From positions 65,409-129,408 of the forward strand of contig CAKUEU010000001.1 in assembly GCA_934646865.1 (NCBI GenBank): a stretch of DNA of 64,000 nucleotides, in the 5' to 3' direction. Origin of the DNA: an uncultured Collinsella sp. Its GTDB lineage: Bacteria; Actinomycetota; Coriobacteriia; Coriobacteriales; Coriobacteriaceae. The notes under the pieces were generated by a model. The model saw only the letters and a list, made by a program, of their open reading frames with translations. It was not told the origin of the DNA and made no database searches. Shown in pieces: positions 18,543 through 27,366 of this stretch. Position 1 is the first letter of the stretch. Each line of letters opens with the position of its first letter. The translations under genes were made by a program, and so were the position numbers.

Positions 18543-20498
18543 ATGGCAACTGATTTCGAGCGTCAATCCTGGCAGCGCGAGATGCTCAACTTTAAAGGGG
18601 TGAAGAGCCTCTTTATCCTTGAGGGCAACGTGAATGACAAGTATCCCGATGTGGTTGACGGCGGCCTTCAGTTCTCGGAGCTCGCCGAGGTTGTGCGCGG
18701 TCTTTTCGAAGACGCCAATGGCTCAGTTGAGTACAACGTGGCATATTTTGACCCCATCCAACTGTTCTCGAGCAGCATGGGCAACGTCGATTGCAAACGT
18801 CTGGTGTCGCTGGCGCACGACGAGGCTTCTAAGAGCGACGATCGCATGATGGAGGCGAACGCCTGCATCGCCGATGGCCGTCAGGCGTATGCCACCGAGC
18901 AGTCGAGCCTGCCCTCATACGGCGAGGTCATCCGCTCAATGTTGCGCCTGAAATACAACGACAATCCCGACGGCGGCACCGAGGCCAAGCCGCTTTGTGT
19001 GATCGTCAACATGGCGTCGCGTCTGCTTGCCTCATCGACCGGTCTTATGCCCGACGAGACGCAGTTTTTCCTTAATCTGTACCTTGGTGCTAGCAAGGCG
19101 CGCCTCATTAACCGTACGGCCGTCAACACGCTCATTCTGGTAACGGATAACGTGCGCAACCTGCCTGTGTGGTTTATCGAGGAAAATCCCTTCCTGCGCA
19201 CCATCACGCTGCCGCATCCCGATCGTGACATGCGCGAGGCCTACATCCAAAGCAAGTTTGGCTTTGGTGAGGCGCTGTCCGATTCCGATGACCGTGCGGT
19301 GCGTCGCTTTATCGATACCACCGACGGCATGAGCGTTAAGGAGCTCGAGGGGCTGCAGCGTATGTGCCAGCGCGACATGCAAAACCCCGAGGCTTCCATC
19401 GAAGCCATCCTTCCCAAGCTCGTCGACGTGTATAAGTACGGCTTTCGCGAGAACAAATGGCAGCAGATGTTCGAGAAGCTCGAAGAGGATCCCGAGGCAA
19501 AGATCAAGCGCCGCGTGAAGGGTCAGGACGAGGCCGTTGAGAAGGCCGTCACCGTGCTCAAGCGCTCCGTTATGGGCCTTTCGGGCGCCACCCATTCGTC
19601 TGGCTCTAAACCCAAGGGTGTGCTGTTTTTGAGCGGCCCCACCGGTACCGGTAAGACCGAGATCGTTAAGGCCATTACGGAGCTCCTCTTTGGCGATGAG
19701 CGCAGCATGCTGCGTTTTGATATGTCCGAGTACGGTGCCGAAAACTCCGATCAAAAGCTCTTTGGCGCTCCTCCGGGATACGTGGGCTATGCCGAGGGCG
19801 GTCAGCTGACCAATGCGGTCAAGGCCAATCCGTTCTCGGTAGTTCTTTTCGACGAGATCGAGAAGGCCGCGCCCAGCATTATGGACAAGTTCCTGCAGAT
19901 CCTCGAAGACGGCCGCCTGACCGATGGCCAGGGCAATACCGTGTACTTCTCGGAGACGGTCATCTTCTTTACGAGCAACATCGGCTTTTCCAAGATCGAG
20001 ATCGATGCGCAGGGCAACGAGGTGCGTAATACCATTGCGCCCAACACGCCCTATAACGAGATTTGCGAGCGCGTGCGCACCGAGATGGACCGCGAGTTTA
20101 AGCCCGAGTTCCTGGGCCGTATCGGCGACAACGTGGTGATCTTTAACTTTATCGACGATGCCGTGGCGCTTCAGATCCTTAACTCCAAGATCGATGCCGT
20201 CAACCGCAACGTGCATAAGGCGCAGCCCGATATTACGGTCGAGGCAACCGATGCTGCCCGCGAGCTGCTGCATTCCATTGCCATGACGGATGCCGTTAAA
20301 GCCAAGGGTGGCCGTGGCATTGGCAACCTGGTGGAGAGCGGCTACCTTAACGGGCTTTCCGACTTTCTGTTTGAACATCGCGCCGAGTGGCGCGGTCGTC
20401 CCGGCATGGTGGCACGCGCCGTGCCGCAGGGCGAGGGCGACGATGCGCATATCGCATTTGAGCTCGTGCCCGGATCGATGGGAGGCGATTGGCGATGA
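18543..20498 (+). CDS. ClpB/ClpA-like AAA+ ATPase
   Basis: 651 residues. The second half is a Clp class AAA+ module: GPTGTGKTE (Walker A, about 363), SEYG..NSDQKLFGAPPGYVGY (pore-loop/linker region typical of ClpA/B D2), VVLFDEIEKA (Walker B, about 433), FFTSNIG (sensor 1), EFLGRIGD (arginine-finger region), and a C-terminal small domain. The first half (about 1-310) resembles an AAA fold (LILVTDNVRNLP) but lacks a Walker A, so it is probably a degenerate, regulatory ring. There is no Clp N-domain or ClpP-binding loop that I can see. It is likely a remodelling ATPase for proteins of this operon. AAGGAGG precedes the start. Confidence 0.88.
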   Translation: MATDFERQSWQREMLNFKGVKSLFILEGNVNDKYPDVVDGGLQFSELAEVVRGLFEDANGSVEYNVAYFDPIQLFSSSMGNVDCKRLVSLAHDEASKSDDRMMEANACIADGRQAYATEQSSLPSYGEVIRSMLRLKYNDNPDGGTEAKPLCVIVNMASRLLASSTGLMPDETQFFLNLYLGASKARLINRTAVNTLILVTDNVRNLPVWFIEENPFLRTITLPHPDRDMREAYIQSKFGFGEALSDSDDRAVRRFIDTTDGMSVKELEGLQRMCQRDMQNPEASIEAILPKLVDVYKYGFRENKWQQMFEKLEEDPEAKIKRRVKGQDEAVEKAVTVLKRSVMGLSGATHSSGSKPKGVLFLSGPTGTGKTEIVKAITELLFGDERSMLRFDMSEYGAENSDQKLFGAPPGYVGYAEGGQLTNAVKANPFSVVLFDEIEKAAPSIMDKFLQILEDGRLTDGQGNTVYFSETVIFFTSNIGFSKIEIDAQGNEVRNTIAPNTPYNEICERVRTEMDREFKPEFLGRIGDNVVIFNFIDDAVALQILNSKIDAVNRNVHKAQPDITVEATDAARELLHSIAMTDAVKAKGGRGIGNLVESGYLNGLSDFLFEHRAEWRGRPGMVARAVPQGEGDDAHIAFELVPGSMGGDWR

Positions 20499-21256
20499 CG
20501 AAGTTTATCGCTGCTGCAAAAACCCAAGCGGGAACCAATCACCCCGTCAACGAGGACCGTTTGCTTCTTGATGGTAACGTCCTTTGTTATGGCCTGATGG
20601 GCGATTGTGAGCGCGAGATGGGCTGCATGGCAGTCTTTGATGGTGTGAGCGAAGGTGGGCACGGAGCGGCCGCCTCGACGCTCGCTGCTCAGGCGTTTGC
20701 GCAGGCGACTCAGGTTTTTGAGGCAGATTCGATCGATGTTCTGCAGGATCGTTTGCGCATGGCGGGCGAGCGTGCCGAGAACGACGTTGAGTCCTATGCG
20801 ACTCGTTATGGCCTGCCCGTTGCCGCATCTACGGTTGCCGGGCTTATGGTGGCACATGATGGGTCTGCCGCAATTTTTAATGCTGGCGATTCGCGTGTGT
20901 ATCGCTTGCGCGATGGCGTGCTTGCGGTGTTGAGCTACGACCATACGCCCGAATCCCGTCTGAGCGGCGTTGGTTTTGAGTACAGTGATGAGTCGGTCTC
21001 GCATTGCATTGAGCTGGCGGTCGGTCTTAATCAGGGCGGACGAAACCTGGAGATCAATACGACCACGTTGTTTCCGGGCGACCGCTATTTAATCTGCTCT
21101 GACGGCATCGATGGGGAGATTGACCTCGCGCGCCTGCAGCAGATGCTTGCGAGCGATTCGACCTGCGCACAGCTGTGTGAGGGACTGTATGCCGAGGCCC
21201 GCATGAACGGTTCGACGGATGACGCGACGCTGATCGTGATTGAGATAGGGGAATAA
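20495..21256 (+). CDS. PP2C-family Ser/Thr phosphatase
   Basis: 253 residues; its ATGA overlaps the stop of the AAA gene. PP2C motifs are in order: NEDR (about 20), DGVSEGGHG (metal-binding Asp-Gly, about 50), GDSRVYRLRDG (about 133) and SDGIDGE near the C-terminus, giving the usual two-metal site. A soluble stand-alone phosphatase sitting between the AAA gene and a kinase gene is the expected partner that reverses the kinase. Length is normal for bacterial PP2Cs. Confidence 0.92.
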   Translation: MTKFIAAAKTQAGTNHPVNEDRLLLDGNVLCYGLMGDCEREMGCMAVFDGVSEGGHGAAASTLAAQAFAQATQVFEADSIDVLQDRLRMAGERAENDVESYATRYGLPVAASTVAGLMVAHDGSAAIFNAGDSRVYRLRDGVLAVLSYDHTPESRLSGVGFEYSDESVSHCIELAVGLNQGGRNLEINTTTLFPGDRYLICSDGIDGEIDLARLQQMLASDSTCAQLCEGLYAEARMNGSTDDATLIVIEIGE

Positions 21257-21258
21257 AG

Positions 21259-24200
21259 ATGTCTGATGAGACGATAACGGTACATCGAGATGGGGGCGCC
21301 GGCAACGATGAAACCGTGACGGTCCACCGTGGGGGCGTACCTGTAAATGGCGAAACGGTCACCGTACATCACAGCAATCAGGCTCCTTCGCTGGATGAGA
21401 CCGTGACGGTGCACCGAGGCGCTGCTCCGGTGTCCGGCGAAACGGTGACCATTCGCCGCGGCGATGCCCCGTCGGCAGGCGAGACGGTAACGGTGGGTCG
21501 CTCGGTTCCTAGAGCAAACGGCGAGACGGTGACGGTAAGTCATCCGGTTTCTGCGACTGGTGGCGAGACCGTTACGGTTGCAAGGCCGATGGCTGCTCCC
21601 GCTGTCGGCGAGACGGTCACGGTTTCCCGGCCGGTGACGTCCGTGGCGGGCGAGACCGTAACGGTGCCGCGATCTGCCGCTTCTGACGGTCAAACGATAA
21701 CGGTCCCACGCGGTGCGGCGGCAAATCCCAATGGCGAAACGGTGACGGTTTCTCGTGGGAACGCTCGCGCCGCTTCCTCCGTGCCTGCATCCCCCTTCGT
21801 CCCAGAGGACGTGACGTTTTTCTCGAGTGACGGCCAGCAGTTTATCGTTCACCTGGGTCAGGTTGTCGGTCATGGTGGCCAGTCTACGGTCCTTGCTGCA
21901 GAGCGGGTGGATGACGGCCTCGCATGCGTTGCTAAGGTGTTTAGTCCACTTGTGGATAAAAAGCGCTGGGAATATGAGAAGACCGTACGCGCTGTCATGA
22001 GCCTCAACGATCGTCCTGTGTCGGAAACGCACTTGCTGCCGATTTTTGCCTATCAGCACCAGGGCTTAAGTGCGACCGAAGTGGGGGCCATAGCTCCCCA
22101 GCTTTGGGATATTGCCATCACTCCCAAGGCTACCTGTCTTAGCGATCGTCCCCGTAGCAAGCACATGGTCAAAAGCCGCGTGATTCCGGAGCTGAGTCAT
22201 GCGATTAACCTGCTTCACACTGAGTTCGGCATTGTTCATCGTGATGTGAAGCCATCGAACGTATACCTGTACGATAAGCAAATCGCGCTTGGAGACTACG
22301 GCTCTGCTCGCTCGCTTTCCGGTGTTGACGATCGCCTTACCAACACCATAACGGTTTCTAATGGCTATACGCCAGGTAGCGGTGGCAGGGTCGACCCCAG
22401 CAACGATTGGTATTCGTTTGGCTATACCATTTGGACGCTCTATGAGGGCAACGTTCATCCGCTCCAACAAAGGATAGATGACAACACCATCGCCGATTTT
22501 CTGGATGCGGGCCAGCCTGTTGAGTTCACCCACCCTGATGACGCTACCTTGGGCAATTTGCTTCAAGGCCTTACGTTTGAGCTTACAAGCAAGCGCTTCG
22601 GATACGAAGAAATCAAAGACTGGATCGCTGATCCCGACCACTTCTATCGTCAGCTGCCCCTTTTCGATTCTAAGAGCGGTCATGCGCCGTATGAATTTGT
22701 CGGCAGGCTTTATACCGATCCAGTGTCACTTGCTCGCGGACTCGCGGCTCATTGGGACGAGGCAAAGCAGCGCATGCAGCAGTGGCAGCTCGAGCGCCAG
22801 ATGCGCAAATGGAACGAAAATGACCTCGAGACAAAGATCCATGCGATCACCGAGGCGAAAGCGAAGGGCGGAGAAAAACCGAATTACGATTTCAATCTTG
22901 CTTGCGTGATCTACGAAATGTCGGGCGGCAAGATCATTTCGTGGCGCGGCGAAGATGTTTCGCTAGGTGCTGGAAAAAATAATCTTCCGGCGCGCATTGC
23001 CAACATGACAAATGTAGAAATTGATCGCTATGCGGTGAAGTCGGGGCTTGACGGCACCGAGTCTATGGGCGTGCTCCCCTCGGGCTTTCTTTCCTACGTT
23101 CTTTCCCGCCAAGGCGAGCATGACGAGTCGGTTGCAACTATTGCCGAGAATATTAGGGCAATTGAGGAACTTGCCGTTGTTTCTGACGATCCGCATTTTG
23201 CCGCCTGCCTATTGAAGGGCTTCCTTACGTTCGACGAGTTGGTAACTCACGCTGCGGCCCAGCAAGAGATCAAGAGACTCATTGGGAACCCCCGGGCATT
23301 TTTTGCCACTTGCTCGACGTTTCGCGCTGTCGATGAGTTCTTCCTGCTCTTTGCAGGAGACGTTTCCATGGACGCTATTATCAAGGCACGCGGTGACGCC
23401 CAGAGTGGCGGGTCTATTGACGTTGATGTTGTACTCGATTTCATGGACCGTGTCGTCGACAACAAGGCTTCCGTGCGTGCGTTCTACCGCAAATACGGCA
23501 ATATGGCAGGCTGGATTTGGCTTTCCGAGCACACCGCTCTTTACGAGGCGCTTCCGGGCTCTGCCGGAGAATCCGCAATCGTCAATCTTCGCGGCCTATC
23601 TCCTTCGGCGCAAGCATCGGTTGCTTCGCTCATGCAAGCGGGGTCCAATATCCGAATCGAAGGCAGCAAGCTTCGTGCCGACATGGAGGTGACACCTGTT
23701 CCCTATGTGAATGGCTGGCAGACGAGGGACGTTCTTCTTACTCGACCGCTTACGTTGAATGCTCTTTTCTGCGCCGAGGCGCGAGGAGAGACAGTGCCAC
23801 GCGGATATGTGGCAGAACTGCTTGCAGGCGGTGCGGACGAACAGCTACTCGATGGCATCGGAATCAGGCTTTTGGCTCATATGAACCTGATGCCTTCCGC
23901 CAGTTATTCTCAATTTCTCGAGGACGAGCGAAACGAGGCAGATGGCGCGCTCGAAGGTGCTATCCAACGGGATACTCAGGACTACAGTATGACTGAGGGC
24001 ATCGCTGATACTGCCGCGCGTATTGAGGCTGTGAAGAAAGAGCAGAGCCGGGTGCTGCGCTGGACATGCGTTGTGGCAGTAATCTACTTCGTTGCCATCC
24101 TATGCGCACGTGGCTCTTTTGGACAGTTCATCGTTATGTGTGGCTCCCTCGCCCCGCTCGCAGTACTGTTCTTGGTCGCGGCGTTTGTTGGCATCTTCGG

Positions 24201-24789
24201 CTTCTTGGCCTTGAACCTGCTCCGTTCCTTTTCCGCGGTTGACCGCGTTCAGTCGCTCGACAGCGATTTGGCGGCTAATGCTGATCTTCTTGAAAGTCGT
24301 CTGATTCAGTTGGTCGACTTTGATAGCCGCACAGGCGCTACAGCGGAAAAGCTTTCGATGGTGGGCGCTGACGAGGATCTTCCGATTGCACAGGGAGCCG
24401 ATTTTTCGTTTGGCTCCGAAGGCAAGGCCTTCTACGCCGATCCTGAAGTTATGGATAGGCTTGGCAGGTTGGCAATTCGCCTCTTGCTTATCGCGTCGGC
24501 CGTGATTAGCGCGTCTGGGTTTATGGGCACTGTGTTCATTGACGGTGATGTGATAGCCAAAATCGAGGTAGTCTCCGCTATTGCCGTTGATGCACTCATC
24601 TGCATTTACGTGCTGGGCGATGACGAGCATCCTGGCAGCGCTGCGTCAATACTGTCGTGGTCTTGGATTTGGTTGGGCCCGCTGGTCATTGCGTTTTTGC
24701 TTTGGGGCGTCGTTACGGTTCTTCAGGCGTTCGGAATGGTGGGCGCAATCATTGCCGTGGTATTTCTCATCGGATGTTTTATTAAGTAA
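21259..24789 (+). CDS. Large membrane Ser/Thr kinase with 13 ETVTV-type repeats
   Basis: 1176 residues. Residues 3-164 hold 13 copies of [DG][EQ]T[VI]T[VI], usually followed by two residues and Arg or His, one every 10-14 residues. The kinase domain (about 190-460) has VGHGGQST (Gly loop), CVAKVF (Lys), HRDVKPSNV (about 327), GDYG for DFG and no APE. A long helical region follows (about 470-920), then about five or six membrane helices (930-1176). The repeats place Thr behind Glu as in the ETTSVFR phospho-motif of the actinobacterial FHA proteins GarA/OdhI. They may be phosphorylated and bound by the FHA proteins of this operon; this is inference. It lies 2 nt after PP2C. Confidence 0.88.
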   Translation: MSDETITVHRDGGAGNDETVTVHRGGVPVNGETVTVHHSNQAPSLDETVTVHRGAAPVSGETVTIRRGDAPSAGETVTVGRSVPRANGETVTVSHPVSATGGETVTVARPMAAPAVGETVTVSRPVTSVAGETVTVPRSAASDGQTITVPRGAAANPNGETVTVSRGNARAASSVPASPFVPEDVTFFSSDGQQFIVHLGQVVGHGGQSTVLAAERVDDGLACVAKVFSPLVDKKRWEYEKTVRAVMSLNDRPVSETHLLPIFAYQHQGLSATEVGAIAPQLWDIAITPKATCLSDRPRSKHMVKSRVIPELSHAINLLHTEFGIVHRDVKPSNVYLYDKQIALGDYGSARSLSGVDDRLTNTITVSNGYTPGSGGRVDPSNDWYSFGYTIWTLYEGNVHPLQQRIDDNTIADFLDAGQPVEFTHPDDATLGNLLQGLTFELTSKRFGYEEIKDWIADPDHFYRQLPLFDSKSGHAPYEFVGRLYTDPVSLARGLAAHWDEAKQRMQQWQLERQMRKWNENDLETKIHAITEAKAKGGEKPNYDFNLACVIYEMSGGKIISWRGEDVSLGAGKNNLPARIANMTNVEIDRYAVKSGLDGTESMGVLPSGFLSYVLSRQGEHDESVATIAENIRAIEELAVVSDDPHFAACLLKGFLTFDELVTHAAAQQEIKRLIGNPRAFFATCSTFRAVDEFFLLFAGDVSMDAIIKARGDAQSGGSIDVDVVLDFMDRVVDNKASVRAFYRKYGNMAGWIWLSEHTALYEALPGSAGESAIVNLRGLSPSAQASVASLMQAGSNIRIEGSKLRADMEVTPVPYVNGWQTRDVLLTRPLTLNALFCAEARGETVPRGYVAELLAGGADEQLLDGIGIRLLAHMNLMPSASYSQFLEDERNEADGALEGAIQRDTQDYSMTEGIADTAARIEAVKKEQSRVLRWTCVVAVIYFVAILCARGSFGQFIVMCGSLAPLAVLFLVAAFVGIFGFLALNLLRSFSAVDRVQSLDSDLAANADLLESRLIQLVDFDSRTGATAEKLSMVGADEDLPIAQGADFSFGSEGKAFYADPEVMDRLGRLAIRLLLIASAVISASGFMGTVFIDGDVIAKIEVVSAIAVDALICIYVLGDDEHPGSAASILSWSWIWLGPLVIAFLLWGVVTVLQAFGMVGAIIAVVFLIGCFIK

Positions 24790-24803
24790 GGGGAAATTAA
24801 ATC

Positions 24804-25403
24804 ATGCCGTCTTTAAATTTTAAGCGTTTTCTCGATTCTCGTATTGATGCGACGCTTGCTGAAATCGAGCAAGAGCGACGCGCGAAAACTGAAAGAGCAA
24901 TCGTTGAAAACAGCCAACGTGCATTTGGGAACCAGGGCAATAGAACGGGTGCAAGTGGGTCATACCATGGTTCAAGTTCTGTTCAGGGGAGCTCTGCTGG
25001 CGGTTCTCGAGCTGGCGTGGGATCCTCTTATACGCAGGGGATTGGGACGTATGACAACTATCTCTGTAAAATCGAAATTAGGAATAACTACCTACATATA
25101 GTTAAAGCTCATCGGTATTACGGCAATCTTGATAAGCTTGTTCAAGATATTGATCGTGACAAGAAACTATTGGAGCGGGCATTTTCGGAGAACAGTAGCC
25201 TTAGTCCGGAAACTATCAATATTCCCGCGAATGCGCTTACGGGATTTGAGCGAATCGGCGGAGGCGGTAGGCAATTTTCCGAATTTCATTTCACGCGCAA
25301 GGACTTCGATACCCGCCAGAGAGCCCATCACTACATTTGCGTATTGAGTCGTGAATTTGCTGGTGCTATCGAAGATTTCGCAAACACGCACTTTCACTAC
25401 TGA
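24804..25403 (+). CDS. Hypothetical protein, MPSLNF...THFHY family, copy 1
   Basis: 199 residues. It shares with the next gene the N-terminal MPSLNF[KR], a central G[TS]YD....C.I.I..N.L.IV segment and a C-terminal [ST]REF..A...A.THFHY. The N-terminal third (about 35-80) is Gly/Ser-rich and flexible; the C-terminal 120 residues look like a compact beta-alpha domain. No signal peptide or membrane helix. GGGGAAATT precedes the start, and the gene is 14 nt after the kinase. I do not recognise the family. Confidence 0.7.
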   Translation: MPSLNFKRFLDSRIDATLAEIEQERRAKTERAIVENSQRAFGNQGNRTGASGSYHGSSSVQGSSAGGSRAGVGSSYTQGIGTYDNYLCKIEIRNNYLHIVKAHRYYGNLDKLVQDIDRDKKLLERAFSENSSLSPETINIPANALTGFERIGGGGRQFSEFHFTRKDFDTRQRAHHYICVLSREFAGAIEDFANTHFHY

Positions 25404-25472
25404 TAGGTATGCGGAGGCCTACTCGTGATTCATGTGAATCGATTTGCAATAAGGTGAATGGGGTGTTGGCTA

Positions 25473-26084
25473 ATGCCATCTTTAAATTTTCGTAAGCTGA
25501 TTCCGGGAGGCGATTCGGGGGTCGGCCCGAATGCCGGCAATTCGGTTGCGCCGCGGAGAAACGATGGCCTTCATGGCACCGAGCGACGTGCCATGGGCGC
25601 TTTTGACGATATGTTGGGCATCGAGAACGTGGCATCCCAGCGCGGCTCTCAAGCAAATACGCGCTCGCGTTCGAACATGGCTCAGCGTGAGATTCGAAAC
25701 GACGTGGTGATCAATGAAGGCTTGGGCTCGTATGACGGACGCCCATGCTCCATCAGGATTTTCGAAAACCACCTCGAGATTGTCGCCAAGCGTGAGGGCT
25801 CGACGCTCGATGATCACCCCGCGCTCAAGACGCTCGTCCCCGGTATAGGCAACAGCAAGGCGGTGGCGGGTAGGCTTTTCGCTCCGGGTAATTCCAATCC
25901 GCCGATTATCATTCCCTTTAATTCGCTGAGCGGTTTCCAGGAAGTGAGCGGGTTTATGCCCACATTCGTCTTTAACCGGCGTAATCCTCAGACCAGGAAG
26001 ATGGAGACGCACACCATCAAGACGTTGACCAGGGAGTTTGGGTATGCGCTTAACCGCTATGCCCAGACACACTTCCATTATTAA
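25473..26084 (+). CDS. Hypothetical protein, MPSLNF...THFHY family, copy 2
   Basis: 203 residues. ATG 25473 is chosen because it aligns with the start of the paralogue at 24804; ATG 25458 is possible. Same layout: conserved start, flexible Arg/Asn/Gly-rich region, compact C-terminal domain ending TQTHFHY-like (AQTHFHY). The two copies are diverged, so the duplication is not recent. The proteins may form a heterodimer in the kinase pathway; that is a guess from pairing alone. Confidence 0.7.
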   Translation: MPSLNFRKLIPGGDSGVGPNAGNSVAPRRNDGLHGTERRAMGAFDDMLGIENVASQRGSQANTRSRSNMAQREIRNDVVINEGLGSYDGRPCSIRIFENHLEIVAKREGSTLDDHPALKTLVPGIGNSKAVAGRLFAPGNSNPPIIIPFNSLSGFQEVSGFMPTFVFNRRNPQTRKMETHTIKTLTREFGYALNRYAQTHFHY

Positions 26085-26103
26085 TTAGGTAAAGGCAAAA
26101 CAC

Positions 26104-27345
26104 ATGGCAGACGATAACCAGCAAGAGGGCCTGTCGGCGCAGGAGAGACTTGCGCGCCTCTATAGCTCTCGCGTTGATGACCAGCAGGGGGATGCGGTGC
26201 CGACTGCGGGGCAGGTGACGGGGGTGCGTGTTTCGGCAGGTGCTCCGCAGGCACAAGCCTCTTCCGCCCAGGAGCGGCTCGATCGCTTACGTGCGCGCCG
26301 CGCCGGCGTGCCTCTCTCGGGCGATCCGGAGGCGGCTACTCCGGTTAACAACGAGGGCGCGAATCGCCCTCGCTTTAACATCAATCTTTCGCGCATCGTG
26401 GACGCGATTCCCACCATTGTTCGGTATTTCCCGCTGCGTATTTTTACGGTCTGGGGACTCTGTTCGGTCTGGTACCGCATGTACTTGAACGTTGGCGGAG
26501 ACGATGTGCTGCATACAGGGCTTCCGGCGCCGGGGTATAGCGCATTCAACCCATTTGCTTTGGGCGCCGTTGTGTTCATCGGGCTTCTCGTGGTTGTGAC
26601 GGAAATCATTGCCGGCCCGTTGAGCTTGATCATTAAGCAGTTAATCATCGGCGCCACGTATTTCTTCCGCGGTTCCGCCGCCACCCGCGAGGCCCGCGAC
26701 CGCGCGCACGCCAACTTCAGCCTGCGCCAGCTCGTTACCGAGACGGTCCGCGGCTACCACAGCGGCTACTCGGTCTTCGGTTCCATGGCCCGCGCGGCCC
26801 GCGGCGCCCGCAACAGCGCCTCCACGCTCGACTACGGCGTCGGAGCCTTCACGGGGGAGGACCCCAACGCCCTCGTCTACGACGACGGCCTGGGCGACCG
26901 CCCCTCGCAGATGGAGCTCACCGACGACGCGGCCTCGAGGATCTGGGACCTGTACTACCCGGCCTACGGCGCCGAGGGCCCCATGTCAAACCTGCACGAG
27001 GCGCTCGCCGCGGGCGACCCGCAGGACTATACGACGCTGATGAGCCTCGCCCTCAACGTGGCGGAGTGGTGCGAGCAAAACGGCACGCCCGACACCCACG
27101 GCTGGTTCGACGACCCCGCCTACCCGGGCGACTACGTCGACGCCGGCACGTTCTACCTCATGGCGTACTCGTTCTGGGAGCAGGCGGCCGAGGCGCGGCG
27201 CGTGGGGCCGATCGAGCCGCTCGCGGACGACATGAGCCGCTTCATCCTGCGCCACCTGAGCGACTGGTCGCGCGAGAACGCCCACGCCTACCGCTGGCGC
27301 GGCGACTGGCGCGACTCCGACTACTTCGACAAGGACCGCCTGTAG
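26104..27345 (+). CDS. Membrane protein with a GC-shifted C-terminal half
   Basis: 413 residues. The N-terminal region has two SAQERL.RL repeats (about 11 and 55). Two or three hydrophobic helices follow (about 110-130 and 148-190), then a soluble C-terminal region (about 200-413) rich in Tyr, Asp and Trp (TRYWRGD-like YRWRGDW, DDPAYPGDYVD). From about 26690 to the stop the DNA becomes distinctly richer in G+C, with almost only C or G at third positions, unlike the first half and both neighbours. No family recognised. It is in the operon, 19 nt after the previous gene. Confidence 0.72.
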   Translation: MADDNQQEGLSAQERLARLYSSRVDDQQGDAVPTAGQVTGVRVSAGAPQAQASSAQERLDRLRARRAGVPLSGDPEAATPVNNEGANRPRFNINLSRIVDAIPTIVRYFPLRIFTVWGLCSVWYRMYLNVGGDDVLHTGLPAPGYSAFNPFALGAVVFIGLLVVVTEIIAGPLSLIIKQLIIGATYFFRGSAATREARDRAHANFSLRQLVTETVRGYHSGYSVFGSMARAARGARNSASTLDYGVGAFTGEDPNALVYDDGLGDRPSQMELTDDAASRIWDLYYPAYGAEGPMSNLHEALAAGDPQDYTTLMSLALNVAEWCEQNGTPDTHGWFDDPAYPGDYVDAGTFYLMAYSFWEQAAEARRVGPIEPLADDMSRFILRHLSDWSRENAHAYRWRGDWRDSDYFDKDRL

Positions 27346-27366
27346 GCGGCGGAAAGGGAAACACGG

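Noticed and set aside
16922..24789. Type VI secretion regulatory module (kinase, PP2C, FHA, Clp ATPase)
   Set aside because: No sheath, tube, baseplate or TssJLM genes, the organism looks Gram-positive, and the AAA protein lacks the ClpV N-domain.
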